A stretch of 28,011 nucleotides of DNA from Rickettsiales bacterium UBA1997. Lineage in GTDB: Bacteria; Pseudomonadota; Alphaproteobacteria; Rickettsiales; UBA1997. The stretch covers positions 1 through 28,011 of the forward strand of contig DDCV01000059.1 of NCBI GenBank assembly GCA_002335845.1, given 5' to 3'. The notes under the pieces are model-generated. The model searched no databases and was not told the DNA's origin. It saw only the letters and a list, made by a program, of their open reading frames with translations. Made by a program: the position numbers and the translations under genes. Numbering within the stretch: position 1 is the first letter of the stretch; every line of letters begins with the position of its first letter. This document shows, piece by piece, positions 1-9,700 of the stretch.

Positions 1-44
1 TTATTGACGGATCTGGGTTTAATTAAATAATTATTAAATATAAT

Positions 45-72
45 TTGCATAAAAGTAAAAATTTGCTATAAT
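45..72 (+). promoter_or_regulatory. Sigma-70-type promoter, probably for the DUF6356 gene and eno
   Basis: TTGCAT (45-50) and a perfect TATAAT (67-72) are separated by 16 bases, and TG at 64-65 gives an extended -10 element. Transcription would begin near position 79, leaving a leader of about 38 bases before the ATG at 117. This is the best promoter match in the window. The next gene, enolase, starts only 36 bases after the small gene ends, so both are probably read from here. Confidence 0.6.
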
Positions 73-116
73 GCTCTTTTTTAATAATTTTTAAAGCATA
101 GGAGTAAATTATAATC

Positions 117-362
117 ATGAAGAAAAGTGGAAGTTTTCTTACGAATCATTTAAAGGAGGCTAACGAGAACTACTTTGAGCATTTTCTTTTTGCTTTTAGC
201 TTAGCTTGGTGGATAATTATTTCTGGCATTATTCATCTTGTTCACTCAATTTTCCCTTTTTTATTTCCGCGTGTTGCTGTTAAGTATATTAGAAAAATTA
301 ACTCAATAATGCAAAGACGACTTGAAATTTGTAAAAAAAAGTCTTCTAATCAGGAAAAATAG
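117..362 (+). CDS. Small membrane protein, DUF6356-like
   Basis: An 81-residue protein of unknown function. Its N-terminal part (about residues 8-30) contains NHLKEANENYFEHFLFAFSL, which resembles the start of the DUF6356 family of short alphaproteobacterial proteins (pattern: DHL..V.E.YFEH..FA). One hydrophobic segment (about residues 23-52) ends in FPFLFPR, also typical of that family, and is followed by a basic tail, suggesting an inner-membrane anchor with a cytoplasmic C-terminus. GGAG at 101-104 lies 12 bases before the ATG, a little far for a ribosome binding site. It shares the promoter at 45-72 and precedes eno by 36 bases. The family match is from memory of its motif; the role is unknown. 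Confidence 0.7.
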   Translation: MKKSGSFLTNHLKEANENYFEHFLFAFSLAWWIIISGIIHLVHSIFPFLFPRVAVKYIRKINSIMQRRLEICKKKSSNQEK

Positions 363-398
363 ATCTTTTGCTATTAAAAAAACCTGAATCTTCTTAAG

Positions 399-1673
399 AT
401 GACAATAATCAAAGACGTTAAAGCGCGAGAAATAATAGACTCTCGTGGTTATCCAACCGTGGAAGCGGAAATACATCTTAAAGATGGTAGTTTTGCCATT
501 GCCGCTGTACCATCGGGCGCATCAACCGGCAGCTTGGAGGCTTGCGAGTTAAGAGATAATGATAAGAATAGATTTTTTGGCAAAGGCGTTTTGCAAGCTA
601 TAAAAAATATTGATACTAAAATTAAGCCTAAAATTATAGGTCTTGATTGCTCAAATTACAAAGCCATTGACAAATTAATGATCGATCTTGATGGCACTGA
701 AAATAAATCAAATATTGGCGCTAATGCGATATTAGCAGTTTCATTGGCTTGCGCCAAAGCCGCTGCGATCTTTAACAAAACTCCGCTTTTTAAGTTTATT
801 AATCAACAGGATAAAGATTTTTTAATGCCGGTACCAATGATGAATATCATCAATGGAGGCAAGCATGCTGATAATAAAATCGACATTCAAGAGTTCATGA
901 TCATGCCAATTGGCGCTGAATCAATTAAAGACGCCATTAGAATTGGCGCTGAAATTTTTCAAAAACTTAAATCTCTACTTAAGAAAGATGGTTTTAACAC
1001 TAATGTCGGTGACGAAGGTGGCTTTGCGCCAAATATTGAAGGTGCTAAACAGGCTTTAGATTATATTTGCAAATCCATAAAAGCCGCTGGATATAATGTG
1101 GGTAAGGATGTAGTTTTGGCACTAGACGCCGCATCAACAGAATTTTATATGTACGGCAAATATCACATTGATGGACAAATAAAAACCTCTGAAGAGTTGG
1201 TTAAATATTATGAAGAGTTGGTAGATAATTATCCAATTTTTTCTATCGAAGATGCTTGCGCTGAGGATGATATTGAGGGTTGGAAAATAATAACCGCTAA
1301 GCTAGGAAATAGAATCCAGTTAGTTGGCGATGATTTATTTGTTACCAATCCCAAAATTTTAAATAAGGGGATAAAAGATAATCTCGCTAATGCTATTTTG
1401 ATTAAATTTAATCAAATAGGAACTTTGAGCGAGACATTGCAAACAATAGATATAGCTAAGAAAGCTAAATATAATAATATTATTTCGCATCGCTCTGGTG
1501 AAACTGAGGATTCAACGATTGCTCATATTGCAGTCGCCACCAATGCTGGGCAGATAAAAACCGGATCAGTTTGCAGATCGGATCGTTGCGCTAAATATAA
1601 TGAATTGATCCGGATAGAAGAATATCTTGGCGAAAAAGCCATTTATCAAGGTAGTTTGCTTTTTAAAAAATAA
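399..1673 (+). CDS. eno: Enolase
   Basis: Converts 2-phosphoglycerate to phosphoenolpyruvate in glycolysis and gluconeogenesis in the cytosol, and in many bacteria is also part of the RNA degradosome. At 424 aa it is full length. The catalytic loop PSGASTG is at 38-44, His156 is in the GGKHADN segment, Glu165 in IQEF and Glu206 in GDEGGFAPN. The magnesium ligands are Asp243, Glu284 ([10 protein letters not shown]) and Asp311 (VGDDLFVTN). The catalytic Lys336 lies in [24 protein letters not shown] is at 363-372 and Lys387 follows in QIKTGS. All key residues are present. Small deviations are Tyr instead of Asn in DSRGYPTVE and Lys instead of the usual Glu/Val in GGKHADN, next to the catalytic His. 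The ATG at 399 fits the conserved N-terminus, but only a weak AAG precedes it. Confidence 0.97.
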   Translation: MTIIKDVKAREIIDSRGYPTVEAEIHLKDGSFAIAAVPSGASTGSLEACELRDNDKNRFFGKGVLQAIKNIDTKIKPKIIGLDCSNYKAIDKLMIDLDGTENKSNIGANAILAVSLACAKAAAIFNKTPLFKFINQQDKDFLMPVPMMNIINGGKHADNKIDIQEFMIMPIGAESIKDAIRIGAEIFQKLKSLLKKDGFNTNVGDEGGFAPNIEGAKQALDYICKSIKAAGYNVGKDVVLALDAASTEFYMYGKYHIDGQIKTSEELVKYYEELVDNYPIFSIEDACAEDDIEGWKIITAKLGNRIQLVGDDLFVTNPKILNKGIKDNLANAILIKFNQIGTLSETLQTIDIAKKAKYNNIISHRSGETEDSTIAHIAVATNAGQIKTGSVCRSDRCAKYNELIRIEEYLGEKAIYQGSLLFKK

Positions 1674-1674
1674 A

Positions 1675-1710
1675 TCAAATTAAAGATTTGAATTGATATT
1701 ATTCATCAAT
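1675..1710 (+). other. Two back-to-back small hairpins after eno
   Basis: TCAAAT-TAAAG-ATTTGA (1675-1691) and ATTGAT-ATTATTC-ATCAAT (1692-1710) are two perfect 6-base-pair stems that directly abut, just after the eno stop codon and 17 bases before the ATG at 1727. They are AT-rich and lack a clear T-tract, so a terminator is doubtful. They may only attenuate transcription or protect the eno mRNA end, or be chance in AT-rich DNA. Confidence 0.3.
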
Positions 1711-1726
1711 ATATTTGCACCAAGCA

Positions 1727-2596
1727 ATGTCTGAGGTAAGTGATAAAATAAGTTATATAAATGGTCAATTTTTACCTCACGATAAATGCTTAATCCACAT
1801 TGATGATCGCGGCTTCCAATTTGCTGATGGTGTTTATGAGGTTACTTTATTAAAAGATGGCAGGTTAATAGATGGCTTCAATCATATAGAAAGGCTATTT
1901 CGCAGCCTTAAGGAGTTAGATATTTTGCACAACTTTACCCATCAATTCATCAGTGATATTCAGTTACAACTTTTTGCTAAAAATAATATAAATAATGGTT
2001 TTTGTTATTTGAATGTTACGCGCGGAGTTCATAGTCGCATACAAAACCAGCCGTCGGCAAAGCCAACAATAAATGCAATTGTTACAGTAATAGACGATAT
2101 AGATGATCAATCTTTGCAGCCGATAAATGTAATATCGCATCAAGATTTACGTTGGCTGCGCTGTGATATAAAATCAGTTGGCTTATGTGCTTCATCTATG
2201 ATAAAGCAAAAGGCCTTAGATTATGGCGCAAGCGATGCTATTATGATAAGAGGCGGATTTATTACTGAGGCAACTTATGCCAATATTTTTATGGTTGATA
2301 ATGATAATAATCTTATTACACGCGCTTGTGATAATTTAATATTATGCGGAATTACCAGAAATCGCATTATAGATATTGCTAAAAAAAATAATATTAATGT
2401 TATAGAAAAAGACTTTGGGATTGAGGAGCTAAAAAAGGCGCGTGAAGTTTTTTTAACAAGTTCAACCTTGCTCATAAGGCCGGTTGCAAAAATAGATCAA
2501 GATTTAGTTAATGAAGGAAGGGTCGGGAATATAACGAGAGATCTTTATGATTTTTATCAAGATTTTATGCGGTCATACGATCTGTCATGTCAATAA
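1727..2596 (+). CDS. dat: D-amino-acid (D-alanine) aminotransferase, class IV PLP fold
   Basis: Probably interconverts D-alanine and alpha-ketoglutarate with pyruvate and D-glutamate, supplying D-amino acids for peptidoglycan. The segment DLRWLRCDIKS is characteristic of D-amino-acid transaminases. Its lysine (about residue 149 from the ATG at 1727) is the expected PLP Schiff-base lysine by alignment with the family. GGFITEATYANIF holds the conserved glutamate, NLILCGITRNRII is the usual cofactor-binding stretch, and FLTSSTLLIRPV corresponds to the late TSST phosphate loop. The frame is open from a TTG at 1715, but the ATG at 1727 gives 289 aa and a more typical start (KISYINGQFLPHD is the conserved N-terminus). 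The last 32 bases overlap the 3' end of the convergent ATPase gene. A branched-chain aminotransferase or 4-amino-4-deoxychorismate lyase is less likely because of the RWLRCDIKS motif. Confidence 0.85.
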   Translation: MSEVSDKISYINGQFLPHDKCLIHIDDRGFQFADGVYEVTLLKDGRLIDGFNHIERLFRSLKELDILHNFTHQFISDIQLQLFAKNNINNGFCYLNVTRGVHSRIQNQPSAKPTINAIVTVIDDIDDQSLQPINVISHQDLRWLRCDIKSVGLCASSMIKQKALDYGASDAIMIRGGFITEATYANIFMVDNDNNLITRACDNLILCGITRNRIIDIAKKNNINVIEKDFGIEELKKAREVFLTSSTLLIRPVAKIDQDLVNEGRVGNITRDLYDFYQDFMRSYDLSCQ

Positions 2597-4274
2597 CTCT
2601 TACCAGCTCTTTAAGGTCTGTAATTCCAGCAACAGCCTTCATCACCGCATCCTCAATCATTGGTACGAACCCTTGTTTAATCGAATAATTATACATTTCT
2701 TTGCGACTAGCATCGTTAGAAATAAGTTCATCAAGCTCAGAGTCAAAAGGTAGTATTTCGCATATAACTATTCTGCCTTTATAGCCAGAGCCGCCACAAG
2801 CTTCGCAGCCTTGTGATTTAAAGATCTCATTCACATCGCTATAATTTGGTCCTAACAACATTCTATCTTCCGGAGTCACCGGTTCTTTTTTGCGACATTT
2901 GGTGCATAGTTTTCGCGCTAATCTTTGCGCCAAAACTCCAATTAATGACCCAGACATCAAATAGTTGGGAACGCCAATATTTTTTAGTCTAGATATTGCG
3001 CCAATAGCGTCGTTAGTATGTAACGAGCTATATACTTGGTGACCAGTCATTGCAGCTTGTATAGCCGTTACAGCGGTTTCCTTATCGCGAATTTCTCCAA
3101 TCAAAATAACATCAGGATCTTGACGAAGTATTGTTTTGATTCCCGAAGCAAAATCCATGCCGATATCGGCCTTAATATTTGACTGGCGAATTAGTGGTAA
3201 ATGATACTCAACTGGATCCTCTAATGTCATGATATTTTTATCAATCGAGTTGATATGGTTGAGAATGGTATAAAGAGTAGTCGTCTTACCTGAGCCAGTA
3301 GGGCCTGTTAGGATAATTACCCCCTCAGGTCTTTTTACCATTTTTTTGATTAAGGCGATACCTTTTTCTGAAAGTCCAATTTTATCAAGGGATAATATCG
3401 ATTGTTTCTCATCCAAAATACGCATAACGATATTTTCGCCATTTATAGTTGGTTGCGTTGAAACACGAAAATCAATTTTACGCCCTAAGATATCAGAACC
3501 AATACGGCCATCTTGTGGCTTTCTGCTTTCGGCAATATTCATATCGGACATGATTTTTATACGAACAGAAATCGCTGACCAGAAATCGCGATGAATACTA
3601 CGAATTTGAACCATTTTACCGTCAATGCGATAACGCACCCTTAGAAAAAGATGTTCTGGCTCAAAATGCAAATCAGATGCTCCACAATGTACGGCGTCAG
3701 TTAAAATTGCATCCACCAATCGAACCATTGGACTTTTATAGTCACCTCTGAGCTGGGTTTCATCGTCCATATCATCGGTTCCAGCACTCTCTATTTCTTT
3801 TAATATTCCTTCAATCGACATTTCATAGCCATAATAATGATCTATAGCTTGGATTAAGTCAGTTTCTGGAATATAAACCGGAACAATACGAAAATTTGGT
3901 GGAAAATATCGTCTAATTTGATCTATAGCAACAATATCAAATATGTCGGCCATACCGACGGTAATCGAGTCGGAGCTATAAGTGATTGGAATAAGTTTAT
4001 TGTGGGTTGCTATTTTCTTAGGAACTCTTTTAACAAGCTTGGCGTCAATTATCGTGGATTTTATATCAAATTTTTTGATACCACTAGATTCATTTAGAAT
4101 TTCTCCCAGCGCACCTTCGGAAACGAATCCCATTTCCACTAATATAGAGCCAACGGTTTTTGAGCCTCTAACTCTTTCTCTTTCTTTTAAAGCAATAGTT
4201 AGTTGATCTTCAGAAATTACCTTCTCCTCGAGGAGTCTGGTTCCTATATCAATATTGCTTTTTGATGTTGGCAT
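2565..4274 (-). CDS. GspE/PilB-family secretion or pilus assembly ATPase
   Basis: A 569-residue hexameric-type ATPase that powers type II secretion or type IV pilus assembly in related proteins. Residues 1-160 form the N-terminal GspE/MshE-like domain (GTRLLEEKVISEDQL, repeated GFVSEGALGE). The catalytic part carries Walker A GPTGSGKT at 324-331, the Asp box near 344-353 (MTLEDPVEY), Walker B QDPDVILIGEIRD at 385-397 and the His box MTGHQVYSSLHTND at 409-422. A zinc-binding four-cysteine motif is present: C457, C460, C490, C493. The ATG at 4274 fits the family start. No other secretion or pilus gene is nearby, so which machine it serves cannot be told; isolated PulE-like ATPases are known in Rickettsiales. 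It is the only minus-strand gene in the first 22 kb and its end overlaps dat by 32 bases. Confidence 0.92.
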   Translation of the reverse strand: MPTSKSNIDIGTRLLEEKVISEDQLTIALKERERVRGSKTVGSILVEMGFVSEGALGEILNESSGIKKFDIKSTIIDAKLVKRVPKKIATHNKLIPITYSSDSITVGMADIFDIVAIDQIRRYFPPNFRIVPVYIPETDLIQAIDHYYGYEMSIEGILKEIESAGTDDMDDETQLRGDYKSPMVRLVDAILTDAVHCGASDLHFEPEHLFLRVRYRIDGKMVQIRSIHRDFWSAISVRIKIMSDMNIAESRKPQDGRIGSDILGRKIDFRVSTQPTINGENIVMRILDEKQSILSLDKIGLSEKGIALIKKMVKRPEGVIILTGPTGSGKTTTLYTILNHINSIDKNIMTLEDPVEYHLPLIRQSNIKADIGMDFASGIKTILRQDPDVILIGEIRDKETAVTAIQAAMTGHQVYSSLHTNDAIGAISRLKNIGVPNYLMSGSLIGVLAQRLARKLCTKCRKKEPVTPEDRMLLGPNYSDVNEIFKSQGCEACGGSGYKGRIVICEILPFDSELDELISNDASRKEMYNYSIKQGFVPMIEDAVMKAVAGITDLKELVRVIDMTDRMTA

Positions 4275-4536
4275 TTAACTATTTTATATAGATTTATTAA
4301 GCAATTCATATGCTTATTCGCAATTTCATAAGCTAAGTGATTGTTTGAAATCTTTGAATAAAGATACTTCTTAAGCTCATGAGGCATTTAAACACTGTTA
4401 TCTAATAGCGCCTAATTATGTGTGATTAAAAAAATTATTATAAGATTTATATATTTAAGGCAAACAAAATTATGTCAATTTTTAATTTGTATTATTAAAA
4501 AACAAAAATGTTAGTAATCAAAGATAACCATACAAG

Positions 4537-5964
4537 ATGATAAGAACTAGATTTGCCCCTTCTCCGACAGGAGATCTTCATATTGGCGGAGCCAGAACTG
4601 CACTATTTAATTATCTATTCGCTAAGCATCATCATGAGCACGGATCAGGTGGTGAGTTCTTGCTAAGAATTGAAGATACCGATGAAAAGCGCTCTACTGA
4701 TAAGGCAATATCGGCAATTTTATCAGGTTTAAATTGGCTTAAGCTTGATTATCAAAAGCCTTATATTTTGCAAAGTGAAAATAAAAGGCGTCATCAAGAA
4801 ATAGTGCAAAAGCTTTTAGAAAAAGGCTTAGCATATAATTGTTATACTTCAAAAGAAGAGTTGGAAGAGTTGCGTCAAGAATCTCAGAACAATGGTAAGG
4901 TTTTTCGGTTTCAAAGCCCCTGGCGCAGTAAAAATCCTTTACAAAAATCAGATGTTGATCCGGTGGTAAGGATTAAAACCCCAGCTCAGGGCTATTGTTT
5001 AATTAATGATTTAGTGCAAGGTCAGGTAAAAATCTCCAATAGCGAGATTGATGATTTTGTTATTCAGCGCGCTGATGGCACTCCAACCTATATGCTGGCT
5101 GTTGTTGTTGATGATTTTGATATGAAAATCACCCATGTAATACGCGGCGATGATCACTTAACAAATGCTTTTAAACAAAAAATAATTTATGAATCTTTGG
5201 GTTGGCAAGTGCCGCAATTTGCTCACATTCCTTTAATTTATGGACCTGACGGCTCTAAAATGTCAAAGAGGCATGGAGCAACTTCCGTTATTGAATATCA
5301 GGGAATGGGATATTTGCCGCAAGCTATGCGCAATTATCTATTAAGACTTGGTTGGTCGCATGGCGATGACGAGATAATTTGTGACAAACAGGCAATTGAA
5401 TGGTTTAATATAGATAATGTTGGCAAAAGTCCTTCGCGTTTTGATTTTAACAAACTTAATTCACTAAATAAATTTTATATCAAAAATGTTGAAAGTAGCA
5501 AATTGCTACAGTTAATAAAGCTGGATATAGAAAATTCAGATTTTGTAAAAAACAATAATAAAACCTTATCGCAAAGCGAGTGGCAAAGAATAGTCAAAGC
5601 GCTAGAATTCATTAAAGAAAAATCTAGTTCATTAAATGATTTGGTTGAGCCATGCCTATGTTATTTGAGTGGATTTAGTAAAAAATTTGATGAGCAGCAA
5701 ATAAAACAAATTCAAGAAAAATCACCATTAGTTATTCAAATAAATGAATTATTGCAAAATAGTAGCGATTGGAAAATTGAGGAGATTAAATCGCAATTAA
5801 ATAAATTTTGCCAAGATCTCAATATGAAGATAAAAGATTTTGGTCCGATTATGCGCCTGCTCTTGACTTTTAGCAATAAATCACCTGGGGGAATTTTTGA
5901 TATAATTTATATATTGGGAAAGGATGAAGTTTTGCGTAGAACAAATGGCGTTATAAATCCATAA
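4537..5964 (+). CDS. gltX: Glutamyl-tRNA synthetase (class I)
   Basis: Charges tRNA-Glu with glutamate in the cytosol. In organisms that lack glutaminyl-tRNA synthetase it can also mischarge tRNA-Gln for GatCAB. The 475 aa contain the HIGH-type signature PSPTGDLHIGGARTALFNYL (9-28), LLRIEDTD (42-49), the HVIRGDDHL segment (200-208) and the KMSKS-type loop KMSKRHG at 241-247. A short His/Gly-rich insertion (residues 31-39) enlarges the loop before EFLLRIED. Many alphaproteobacteria carry two GltX paralogues; the sequence alone does not say which one this is. The ATG at 4537 has no Shine-Dalgarno sequence. It overlaps as ATGA the stop of an 10-codon open frame starting at 4508. The 262 bases between this gene and the divergent ATPase gene show no convincing promoter, only AT-rich -10-like words. 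Confidence 0.95.
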   Translation: MIRTRFAPSPTGDLHIGGARTALFNYLFAKHHHEHGSGGEFLLRIEDTDEKRSTDKAISAILSGLNWLKLDYQKPYILQSENKRRHQEIVQKLLEKGLAYNCYTSKEELEELRQESQNNGKVFRFQSPWRSKNPLQKSDVDPVVRIKTPAQGYCLINDLVQGQVKISNSEIDDFVIQRADGTPTYMLAVVVDDFDMKITHVIRGDDHLTNAFKQKIIYESLGWQVPQFAHIPLIYGPDGSKMSKRHGATSVIEYQGMGYLPQAMRNYLLRLGWSHGDDEIICDKQAIEWFNIDNVGKSPSRFDFNKLNSLNKFYIKNVESSKLLQLIKLDIENSDFVKNNNKTLSQSEWQRIVKALEFIKEKSSSLNDLVEPCLCYLSGFSKKFDEQQIKQIQEKSPLVIQINELLQNSSDWKIEEIKSQLNKFCQDLNMKIKDFGPIMRLLLTFSNKSPGGIFDIIYILGKDEVLRRTNGVINP

Positions 5965-6078
5965 AGAACTCATATGCAATTGTACTTTATTGATGGATTT
6001 GGGCTATTTTAATGTTTTCTTTTGATTTCATCATGCGCAATGTTTTGGCAATTTATAAATTTTTGTGATTAAATAATT

Positions 6079-6144
6079 ATTGCTAATGATAGCAATTACT
6101 TGCATTTTTAGTAAATTGTAGATTCTATAGATTTATCAGAATCT
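6079..6144 (+). other. Two hairpins in the gltX-infC intergenic region
   Basis: ATTGCTA-ATGA-TAGCAAT (6079-6096) is a perfect 7-base-pair stem with a 4-base loop. AGATTCT at 6120-6126 and AGAATCT at 6138-6144 form another perfect 7-base-pair stem with an 11-base loop. Neither is followed at once by a run of T. The first may end gltX transcription. If a promoter lies upstream, both would sit in the infC leader, where translational autoregulation is known in other bacteria. That role is inference. Confidence 0.35.
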
Positions 6145-6163
6145 GTGAATAAATTATCTTAGT

Positions 6164-6192
6164 TTGAGATTTATGTCTTATGATTTGATATT
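6164..6192 (+). promoter_or_regulatory. Possible promoter for the infC operon
   Basis: TTGAGA (6164-6169) is followed after 17 bases by GATATT (6187-6192); an alternative -10 is TATTAT at 6189-6194. Transcription would start about 15-20 bases before the GTG of infC. The match is moderate and AT-rich DNA produces such words by chance. Confidence 0.35.
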
Positions 6193-6217
6193 ATATTATT
6201 AACTTAAACCTTAATTT

Positions 6218-6757
6218 GTGAGAACAACAAAATCATTTTCTAGTAAAACTAACAACAATCCTTATAGAGTAAATCAAGAGATAGATGTCGATCAAGTAAG
6301 GGTTATAGACCCCGATGGTAATGTTCTTGGGGTTTTGTCGGTGCCCGATGCCATATCTAAAGCTGAAGAATTTGGGCTTGACCTTGTTGAAGTTTCTCCA
6401 AATTCAAAGCCACCAGTTTGTAAAGTAGCAAATTTTGGTAAGATGAAATATGAGATGCAAAAAAAGCTGTCCGATGCTAAAAAGAAGCAAAAAATAATCG
6501 AGACCAAGGAAGTTAAAATGACAATTAACATTGGCAAGGGTGACTATGATGTTAAAATAAAGCATGCTAAAGAATTTATCGAGAAAGGTTGCAAGGTTAA
6601 GGTTTCGATTCGTATGAAGGGTCGTGAAATCACTCATCGTGATCTTGCTGAAGATATGATGAAGGGTATTTTGAGCGAGACTTCAGAATTTGCTAAAGTT
6701 GAATTTGGTCCAAAACTTGAGGGTATGCAATTGGTAACAATTTTAATCTCACACTAA
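6218..6757 (+). CDS. infC: Translation initiation factor IF-3
   Basis: Binds the 30S subunit, keeps ribosomes dissociated and checks the initiator tRNA-start codon pairing. The 179 aa show the N-terminal domain motif YRVNQEIDVDQVRVIDPDG (17-35) with VLSVPDAISKAEEFGLDLVEVSP, the linker rich in Lys (about 80-100), and the C-terminal domain with RMKGREITHRDLA and FGPKLEGMQLVTIL. The start is GTG at 6218: an in-frame TAA at 6212-6214 lies just upstream and no ATG occurs before the conserved core, so a non-ATG start is forced. Rare start codons on infC are known to allow IF-3 to control its own synthesis. No Shine-Dalgarno sequence is visible. rpmI and rplT, the usual followers, are absent; gdh follows after 8 bases. 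Confidence 0.96.
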   Translation: MRTTKSFSSKTNNNPYRVNQEIDVDQVRVIDPDGNVLGVLSVPDAISKAEEFGLDLVEVSPNSKPPVCKVANFGKMKYEMQKKLSDAKKKQKIIETKEVKMTINIGKGDYDVKIKHAKEFIEKGCKVKVSIRMKGREITHRDLAEDMMKGILSETSEFAKVEFGPKLEGMQLVTILISH

Positions 6758-6765
6758 ATAGAATT

Positions 6766-9700
6766 ATGTCTATAATAACAAACAGAATTACTGATTTTAT
6801 TAAAACGCAAAACCCTGAAGTAAAAAAATCTGATTTTACTATTTTTAGTAAAAACTTTTTCCATGAAGCAAACCCAGTAGACTTTGATAGTTATAGTGAT
6901 CAAGACCTTTATAATGCTGCATTATCAAGCTTTTCCTTTTTATCTGAGAAGGATTTTAGTGGATCAAAAATAAGAATTTTTAATCCCTCAAATAAAAAGC
7001 ACGGCTTTGAGTCTCGCCACACATTTATTGAAATAGTAAATAGCGATGCACCCTTCTTGGTGGATTCAATAGTAGGATATTTAGATAAAAATTCAGTAGA
7101 AATTAAAAATGTTTTACATCCAACTTACCACGTTGTTAGAGATGAAGACGGATCGCTAAAATCAATATCTTTTGAAAATAAAAAGCGCAATGAATCGGTT
7201 ATTCAGCTACATGTTGATAAAATTACTAGTGATATTGAGATAGAATCTTTTACTAAAGGCCTTAGTCAGCTAATCAAAACCATTAATCTAGTAGTTGATT
7301 CTTGGAAGAAAATGGTAGAGGTGGTGAATGGCTCAATTGCTCAGATTGATAATGCTGAATTATTTATTAAAAATAAAAATCACCTTCAGGAAGTAAAGGA
7401 TTTCATCACTTGGTTATTACAAGGCAATTTTGTTTTTCTTGGAGTTAAAGAGTTTGATATTAAGAAAGAGGAAGATTCAACATATTCACTGCAGGGTGTA
7501 AAAAACAGTGAATTTGGAGTATTTTGCTCGCAATATGACGAGATGCGACCAAATGTTGTAAATTCAACTCCTAAAGAGATTGCCGATTCAGTTGCGAACC
7601 CTTATGTTTTAGAGATTGTTAAGTCTCGCTACCGCTCTAAAATACATCGAATAGCTAATGCCGAAAGAATAAGAATACAAAAAATTGCCAAAGATGGCAG
7701 TGTGATTGGCGAGTATAGAATAATAGGCCTGTTTACCTCTTCAACTTACAATCAATCAGTAAGTCTAATTCCTCTTGTTAGGCGTAAAATAGAAAAAGTA
7801 ATTAAAGAATCGGGTTATGTTGAAGGTAGTCACAATTACAAAGATTTAGTAACTGTCTTAGAATTTTATCCGCGAGATGAATTATTTCAAATTAGCCACA
7901 GCGATCTTCTAAAGAATGCTATGGGTATTGTTTCTATTTGTGGCCGTTCAAAAGTTAAATTTTTTGCACGCAGAGATAAATTTAGTCGCTTTGTAAGTTG
8001 CCTTATATTTACCCCTAAAGATCGCAGCAATTCTGAATTAAGATCTAAAATTAAACATTATCTAGCTAAGGCGTATAATGGTGAAGTAGCTGATTTTTTT
8101 GTGCAGATAAACGAAACTAACTTAGTAAAAATTCATATCATTATTAGGACTGATAATGACATTCCTGCCGTTGACGAAGCTAGGATAGAAAGAGATATCG
8201 ATAAAATGACCAGAATTTGGGTCGATGATCTTTTTGGCTCAATTAAGGCAAGCTTTAGTGATGATAAATGCTTAAATATATTCACAAAATATAAGAACGC
8301 TTTTTCTATTAGTTACAAAAATAGATTTAGTCCTCTCAGGGCAGCTATTGATATACAATATATTGAAAGATGTTTGCATTCGCAAAACTCTGTATTTAAT
8401 ATTTACAAGGCTTCGAATGCACTAGATGAAGATGTGGTTGAGTTAAAAATTTACAACCCAAATGGCGAAATACCATTATCAAAAATTATGCCAGTTCTTG
8501 ATAGCTTCGGTCTTGATATTATCAAAGAACACACATATCCGGTAGAACTAAATAAAGAAGGTAGGATAAGAGAAAGAAAGATGGTTTGGATAAGCTATTT
8601 TAATCTTCGATTGAGTAGTTTTGGTCAAAAGTTTTCTCCAAAAGTAAGGATAAATTTTGAAAAAACAATCAGCTTAATTTGGCGTAATATTACCGAATGC
8701 GGTGAATTGAATAAATTGGTAACAGTTGCTAATCTGCACTGGAAGCAAATTTATATGCTGCGAGCCTACACGCGTTATATATATCAAGGTAATCTTAAAT
8801 ATAAAACGGGCTATATAGCTGATATTTTGGTCAAGCATTGTCATATAACCACTAATATAGTTAGTCTTTTTGACATTAAGTTTAATCCATTTTTGCAAAT
8901 AGATCGCGATGCAAGGTTGGATCAGATTAAAAATTTATCTAGCAAGATAAAATTACAGCTATCGCAGGTTGATATTGCTTCTGAAGATGAGATATTATCA
9001 AGCTTTTTTGGCTGTATTAATGCCACTTTAAGGACAAACTATTATCAGTTAAGTAGTCAAAAAGATTTTAAAGGGTATTTATCATTTAAATTTAATTCTG
9101 CCAAGGTTCCAAACTTACCATTGCCACATCCATATGCAGAAATTTTTGTTTACTCAAGCGAGGTTGAGGCAATACATTTAAGGGGTGGTGAAGTAGCGCG
9201 TGGCGGCCTAAGATGGTCTGATAGAATTCAAGATTATCGCACCGAGGTTTTGGGTCTTATGAAGGCTCAGATGACTAAAAATGCTGTGATTGTGCCGGTA
9301 GGATCAAAGGGAGGGTTTGTGGTAAAAAGTGATTTATCAGGCCTTGATCGCCAACAAGCCCAAGAAGTTGCTATAAAATGCTATAAAACATTTCTACGTG
9401 GAGCTCTCGATATCACCGATAATGTTATTAATAGCAAAATTAAGCACCCACAAAATGCTATAATTTATGATGGCGCTGATCCATATTTTGTAGTTGCAGC
9501 TGATAAGGGGACAGCTACTTTTTCTGATATTGCCAACTCAGTTTCTAAAGAGTATGGTTTTTGGCTTGAAGATGCTTTTGCCTCTGGTGGATCACAGGGC
9601 TATGATCATAAAAAAATGGGAATTACAGCAAAGGGTGCTTGGGTTTCGGTTATGCGTCATTTTCAAGAAATGGGCAGGGACTCACAAGCGCAAGATTTTA

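Noticed and set aside
1..30. Possible end of a preceding gene at the left edge (in-frame TAA at 28-30)
   Set aside because: Only nine codons are visible and another frame also closes nearby; nothing supports a coding call.
5987..6003. TTATTGATGGATTTGGG, nearly the same as the first 17 bases of the window
   Set aside because: Two mismatches over 17 bases between AT-rich intergenic stretches is expected by chance in a window of this size; no other copies were seen.
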